64,000 bases of DNA from contig BCIG01000018.1 in the NCBI GenBank assembly GCA_001599915.1, forward strand, positions 372,001 to 436,000. Reading direction: 5' to 3'. The number at the start of each line of letters is the position of its first letter. Positions within the stretch are counted from its first letter, which is position 1. Positions 58,530 through 64,000 of this stretch are shown in pieces. Origin of the DNA: Symbiotaphrina buchneri. Its lineage: Eukaryota > Ascomycota > Symbiotaphrinales > Symbiotaphrinaceae. The notes below the pieces were generated by a model that worked only from the letters and a program-made list of their open reading frames with translations, searched no databases and had not been told where the DNA came from. The position numbers and the translations under genes are program-made.

Positions 58530-61286
58530 ATGGCTGACTTCGAACGCGGACCTCGCCCAGGACGAGATTACAACAGCAGAAAGCGCCGTTACAGGGGTAC
58601 GCTGTCGCGCGTTGTCTATTTATGGCGGTTTTGCTGATGGCCATGGCAGATGATGATGATGTTGACCAGCGACCACAGAGGCGCAGGTATGACGAGCCTC
58701 CCATGGTGAAACTCAGAAGACAGCTGCTGTCCCTGGCAGAGTCGGTACGTTCGTTCTCCGCGATGCCTATGGTACCTTGGCAGAGCTGACCGCGTCCCTC
58801 AGCCTTTGCGCAGGGCTGAAGATGAAATTGCTTCGATTACCAAACACCTTGCAGAGAATAGTGAAGACGGAGGAGTACGCGACATCTTTGTGGATCTCGT
58901 ACTACAACTGTGAGATGCAGTCCTCAGACCTCCAAAGATCTCACGACTGACGTTTCGGAGTGTGGCTGAACAGCCTATGAAGATACCTTTCGTCGCATCT
59001 GTTGTACTTGCTGTCAATCTGGAAAAGCCCGAGCTCGCAACGACCGTACTGGACCGAGCTGGGAGCATTGCTCAACAGAGCCTTGATACTGGTTCCTGGA
59101 GAGACTTCAAACTTGTCCTCAGATTTCTGGCCTGTTTGCAGGGCCTTTATGAAGGGCCAGGCGTCTTCGCTTTGCTGGATGAGCTCTTTGAGAGAGCTGT
59201 CGATCTTCAGACGGCATCTTCAGAAGATGTAAGTACTTGGGCCATTGTGCAGCGGGGGCCATCGTTGATGATGGACCTTTTGTAGGCCTTAGGTCTCGAG
59301 CTGGTCAAAATCATACTCTTGACCCTACCCTATCTGCTCGCGTCGTCAGCCGTTGACTTACAACAACAAGCGCTTGTCCTTCTGGAGAAGACTGATATCA
59401 TTGCTTCAACTCCGCATGCACTAGAAGCGTTGGTGAACCCTTTCCCGTTCGCAGCAGAGAACAAGCCGCAGCAACCAGCAAGCTGGATCAGCCTGTTACA
59501 AAAGCAACTACAAGGCGAAGCAAACACAGGCTGGGAACTGGCCTGCCTCCCTCGTCCTTGGAAGGCCCTGAGCACAGAGGAGGGAGTTGCGGCGGCGCAG
59601 AAACATGCTTTCCCTTCCATCACTGTACCTCAGCCGGTACATCCGGGGACTAGGCCACACTTCCCGGAGTTGTATATCTCTGTTTACGGGAATCAGGAGA
59701 TAGAGGTAAGTCTTGCCCATTGGGACCACACTTGGGACCTGCTGATAAGTGGAGACCGTGCCACCAACGTCCGACATAGCGGCGTCGCTCATCCGAGATG
59801 CTCTTGTCGATACTATAAATATCCTTGACTTCAATCGCAATGCGACGGCCAAATTCCTGATCGATGTAGACTGCTTCTTCTCTCCGGATACCTTTGTGAA
59901 ACGGGCGACTCCTTTTGACAAGGTCAAAGAGATCACGGATGGTGGCCCCACCTGGAAACCGGAGGATGTGGCCGTTGATGCAGTCTTCTCACAATTGATG
60001 CTGCTCCCAGCCCCGGAACACAAGTTAGTATACTATCACTCCGTACTGACGGAGTCTTGCAAGCTTGCTCCTGCCGCAATTGCACCGAGCTTGGGCAGAG
60101 CGATTCGCTTTCTGTACCGGTCACTCGATTGCATGGATCTTGAGCTGAGTTATCGTTTCATGGACTGGTTCGCTCACCACTTGAGCAATTTCGGGTTCAC
60201 TTGGAAGTGGACTGAATGGTGAGTGCAGTGCGCATCTCTGGACACCCTGTTACCATTCTGATATTGCCGCAGGACTGATGATCTGGAGCTGCCTAACATC
60301 CATCCGAGGAAATCATTCATCCTTGGCGCGTTGGATAAAGAAATCCGCCTGAGCTTCGCACAGCGGATTCGCGGAACGCTACCTCACGAATATCAACCCC
60401 TTATAACGGAGGAGAAGGGGAAGGACATTCCTGACTTCAAATACTCCTCAGAACGTAAGATTGTTGCCTTCACATCTGGTTGCACCGCTGACGTCACTTA
60501 GAAACGCCCTATTCTGAAGAAGGGAAAGAGCTTTTGGTGCTCCTTCGAAAGAAGGCCTCGGAGGATGAGATACAAGCAGTAATAGATCGCATCCATGGAA
60601 AGGCAAACGAACTGGGCGTGGAGGACGTTCTTGTGCCCTCAACTGACGCTTACGTCAGCGCCATCTGTTATATTGGGTCCAAGTCGTTGTCTCATGTTCT
60701 ATCATGTATCGAAAGATGCAAGGAGAGGCTCCTTAGAATTGGCGCCGAATCAGAAGCAGCGCGACGGCAGATCATCTCCTCGGTAATGGACTACTGGAGG
60801 GATCACCCAGGGGTCGGCGTCAACATTGTGGACAAGCTACTCAATTATACCATCCTGACGCCGATGTCCGTGGTCGAGTGGGCCTTGCTCGAACACAACG
60901 GTAATGGACAGGCTCTGTCACAGAGTCACGTATTTGAGATGGTTTCGAGCACTGTCTACAAGGTCACCAATCGCGTGCGGCAAATCGTCCGGACGAGAGA
61001 TCAGCCGGGGTTACCAGAACCACAGGTCGCTCTATTACAGGAGACTTTCCAGAAAGAGAGGGCAGCTATGGATGATCTGTTCTCCGGCCTTGAAGACGCG
61101 CTGTCGGGATTCGCAGGAGGCAGCAAAGATGAGCTTGTGGAGAGCGGGGATGGAAACAGCGCCGAAGAGGCCTTTGTGCGAGGATGGGGTCAGCGCTGGG
61201 CCAGAGTCTTCCGTCGGAAATTTGCCGTCGAGGACACCATCCTGTCAACAGCCAGTGGGCTCCAAATCGCCAACGGGGGCGAATAG
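58530..61286 (+). CDS. CBC1: Nuclear cap-binding complex large subunit CBP80
   Basis: Eight exons: 58530-58596, 58650-58744, 58803-58909, 58961-59228, 59286-59705, 59755-60218, 60273-60454, 60502-61286 (795 aa). A basic N-terminus (YNSRKRRYRDDDD, RPQRRRYDEPP) fits the bipartite NLS of CBP80. MIF4G-type helical repeats follow: LVAEQPMKIPFVASVVLAVN, SWRDFKLVLRFLACLQ, WELACLPRPW and DIAASLIRDALVDTINILDF. The second and third domains hold FMDWFAHHLSNFGFTWKW, FILGALDKEIRLSFAQRIRG and NIVDKLLNYTILTPMSVVEW. With CBP20 it binds the m7G cap of nascent transcripts and guides splicing, export and 3' processing. The third intron (58910-58960) removes an in-frame TGA. All introns are 47-58 nt. Confidence 0.95.
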
Positions 61287-61923
61287 GCTAAGTGTTCCTG
61301 TAGCAGAGTACACTTAGAGGAAATTCGCCTTCACTCACACACGACTGAGCGATGAGTGGATGGCCGTTTCTCTTCTCACTTGCTGTTGATCTGTATGTCT
61401 GCGTCCAAGCCGAGGATATTCGAGCGACACCCCGGATCCCCGGCCTCGCAAATGACGCACGTCGATCAGACAAGGCAGGACCCAAGAGACGTAGCAATAG
61501 GAGAATGGAAAAATCACGACGGCTGCATTTTTGCGTGACCAAGAATATCTTGCTACTGTACATGTGCACCAAATGAAACGATTTAGTAAGCAGAACGGAA
61601 GGAAACCCCTTTTCGGAAAGAGACAACACCAGGGCGCAGGGCGTAAGGATGGTTCCCTGAAGACGGGGGACATGCATGACCGCTTCCTTTCAAATCCCAA
61701 AAAGCACAACCCTTTTGCGACCCCCGGGTGTCAGTCGACGAAGGGGCCACTGTCAGCAATCCCCCACCGATGTCGAGAGCACATGGCTTCGAACCCCCAA
61801 GACGACACACGACACGTGTAAGATCCAACGGCCGCGAAGCCGAGATGTCACAGCTCCCAATGAAAACCAGATAAACAACCGACCATTTACGCCGTACGTT
61901 CTTGTTGCGTGTCAAACGTTGGC
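61287..61923. other. Convergent spacer between CBC1 and TUP1
   Basis: 637 bp between two 3' ends. Open frames on both strands lack family signatures; presumably 3' UTRs. Confidence 0.55.
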
Positions 61924-64000
61924 TCAAGGGCCGCGGTATGCATCGTAGCTGTCGAAAAATGTAAGGTCAGCGCTTCTACCCAAAACCAGCAAGTTGAGAC
62001 CGGGGCACCCATTATGAGATGAGGGCCGTCAGGACTGACCTCCAAATCCTAGCGCGCATATCGCCACTGGCTGTTGCGAAGACACCACCCCCTGAGACAC
62101 TACTTGCCGGACTTGGTGCAACCGAGATGACTAGGACAGAGAAATTAGAAGACCACAATGGAAGTGTTATGGCGTATTGACGAATCGTACCTGAGTTCTT
62201 GTGCCCCTGCAACATCAGCTGAGCATTACCGGTCCGTGGGTCCCAGAACTGTACACCCCTGTCTTTGGAACCGCTGAGGACCCATCTCCCATCAGGGGAG
62301 AGCGCGACACTTAGCACGAAGTCCTAGATTTGGTCAGCCCCGACAGCTGTTCATAATTTGAATGGGAGATTCTTTGATACCTTATGGCCCTCAAATGTGC
62401 GAATGCATTTTCCGCCCCTGGGTGCAGTAGCTGAGATCATGCCGCGAGGTGGACCCAATTCCCAAAGTTTGATGGTCCGATCAAGGCTGCCGCTGACCAA
62501 TTGAGTCCCACTAGGCGCAAAAGCTACGGAGTAGACACTGTCCTTATGACCCTCTCCGCCTTCAAGGCGCTCCACTAGATAACCACTCGTAGCATCCCAG
62601 ACCCTGACGCTTTTGTCCAAAGAACCGGCGGCAACATATCGGCAGTCCGGAGAGATAGCGACTGTTGTGACGCCATCTTCAATCGTTAGAATGAGAACCT
62701 GTTGCCCAGCATCAATATCCCACAACCTGACTGTCTTGTCACCGCTTCCGGAAGCGATATGGCGGCCGTTCCGGGCGAAATCTAGCGAATAGATGTCTTG
62801 CTCATGACCACCAAAGGTTTGCTTGATAGTACGTGACTCGATATCCCAGAGCTATATGACTGAGTCAGTCCATGATTCATGGCATCAAAGACCGAAACTT
62901 ACCCTGATCTGCTTGTCTTCTGCGCCCGTGGCGAGATATCGTCCATCAGGGCTGAAACACACGCTCCGGATGTACAGATCACCGTCCTTTTCAACCGAGT
63001 CGTCTTGGAGGTGAGAAACCTGTTTCCCGGTCCGGACCTCGAAGATCTGGGCCGACCTGTTGCACCCAGTCGCGACGTACTTTCCGTCCATGCTAAACCT
63101 CACGCAACATACGACGCTGTCATGCTGCAAACTGTGTAATAGGTCCACATCGAGGACACGGGGAACAGCCGGGTTGAAGATAGCAAACCAGTCCTGCCCT
63201 TCTTTCTTTTGGTGCGGGGGGAGCTTCTCAGGGTCAAGGTCCGCCAGTGTGTTGCCAACGTTAGGTATTGAAAGCTGTTGGCTTGGAGGCGGTGTAGGAC
63301 GGGGCACCTGCGGTGAAGCTCTCGGGTCCGGGTACGGTGCCTGCTGGCTTTGCTGTGGGGTCGCAGGACCAGGATGGGTGCGATTGCTACGTCCCTTGCC
63401 AGGGCCAGGTGACGCAGTCGACTGAGGAGGCTGCGACCCATAACCTATACCAAAAGTGTCGTTTCAGCAAAGAAGACTTCAAGTGAAGCTAAGCGAGAGC
63501 GACGGTCCATTGAAGGCATGGTCTAGGACCGCCGCGCCGTCAAGAAGAAGTGAGTGATTCATGGATGCAACGTACCATTCACTGCTGTACTAGGCTGGAA
63601 GCCCTGATAAGGGCCTTGTTGAGATTGAGGAGGGCCCTGTTGCTGAATGCTCGGTGGAGCAATCTGATGAGGAGGTGGGGGAGCTTGTTGTTGCTCCTGC
63701 GGCGGCGGCGCGAGGCCGGGACCTCCTTGGGAGCTTTGGCCAGCCATGATACCTTGGAAAAGGTTACTAGGACCATGGCCAATGGACGGAGGCGGTGGTT
63801 GCGAGGGACCGCCATGCTGGGGAGGCCCACTGATATGCGAGGCCTGGGATGGTCCCCCTCGAGCTTCAAGCTCCGTACGGAGCCGATGGATCTCATCTTC
63901 ATACCTGTTGGACAGTTAACAAGTAGACCCTCGACACATCTGAGACAGGCCTCCATCGAAGGAACTGCCTCCTTATGTGGAAGCTTACTTTTGCTTGATC
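61924..64000 (-). CDS. TUP1: Global co-repressor Tup1/RcoA (5' end beyond window)
   Basis: Exons in view: 64000-63989, 63904-63576, 63444-62903, 62851-62381, 62323-62191, 62130-62040, 61948-61924. The right edge enters the end of the Tup_N coiled coil ([20 protein letters not shown]). A Gln/Pro-rich linker follows ([19 protein letters not shown]). [18 protein letters not shown] leads into seven WD repeats, including [57 protein letters not shown] and [19 protein letters not shown]. The last exon is only 25 nt and supplies the end [10 protein letters not shown]. With Ssn6 it represses many gene sets, including development and secondary metabolism. Introns are 51-131 nt. Confidence 0.96.

Noticed and set aside
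167-63923. tRNA, 5S rRNA or CRISPR array
   Set aside because: Scanned gaps for T-loop GGTTCRANTCC patterns with matching acceptor arms, 5S-like internal boxes and spaced direct repeats; none convincing.

Overview
This window is nuclear DNA from a filamentous ascomycete (Pezizomycotina). The evidence is compact genes with many short introns (mostly 46-110 nt, GT-AG, with CTRAY-type branch sites), a WOPR master regulator of the Ryp1/Wor1/Sge1 type, fungal forms of Pet127, Loc1, Tup1 and Tom40, and one AT-rich, C-to-T-mutated DNA transposon that looks RIPed. I cannot fix the genus from the sequence alone. I rebuilt gene models by hand. For nearly every complete model the summed exon length is a multiple of three and the junctions restore conserved family motifs.

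Layout, left to right. The 5' end of a probable GT32 mannosyltransferase (minus) runs off the left edge. Then come a PH+LRR protein (minus, with an in-frame TAA), PET127 (minus) divergent from the bifunctional purine gene ADE5,7 (plus), TIM8 (plus), a Derlin (minus) divergent from CENP-A (plus), and the cohesin loader MAU2/SCC4 (minus), tail to tail with CENP-A. Next are an alpha/beta hydrolase (plus), LOC1 (minus) divergent from MTO1 (plus), CRD1 (minus) and RYP1/WOR1 (minus). An 8.9 kb stretch without recognisable host genes follows, interrupted by a Mutator-like element at 32174-35096. Then come TDP1 (minus), MOD5 (minus) divergent from CAF16 (plus), ELP2 (minus) divergent from URM1 (plus), PFK2/FBP2 (minus), TOM40 (plus), another 4.2 kb gene-poor stretch, GSK3 (plus), CBC1/CBP80 (plus), and TUP1 (minus), which runs off the right edge.

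Themes. Four tRNA anticodon-loop modification genes lie here: MTO1 (mitochondrial U34), MOD5 (A37), ELP2 (cytosolic U34 mcm5) and URM1 (cytosolic U34 thiolation). ELP2 and URM1 act on the same wobble base and share a 381 bp head-to-head promoter. Mitochondrial biogenesis is also well represented (PET127, TIM8, TOM40, CRD1, MTO1), as is chromosome segregation (CENP-A and MAU2 as neighbours). I read these as gene neighbourhoods, not operons.

A striking non-coding feature is a family of short palindromic GGTACCTTA/CCTAAGG blocks. They recur in almost every intergenic gap and are essentially absent from coding exons. I found no CRISPR array, rRNA gene or convincing tRNA gene, and no LTR element.
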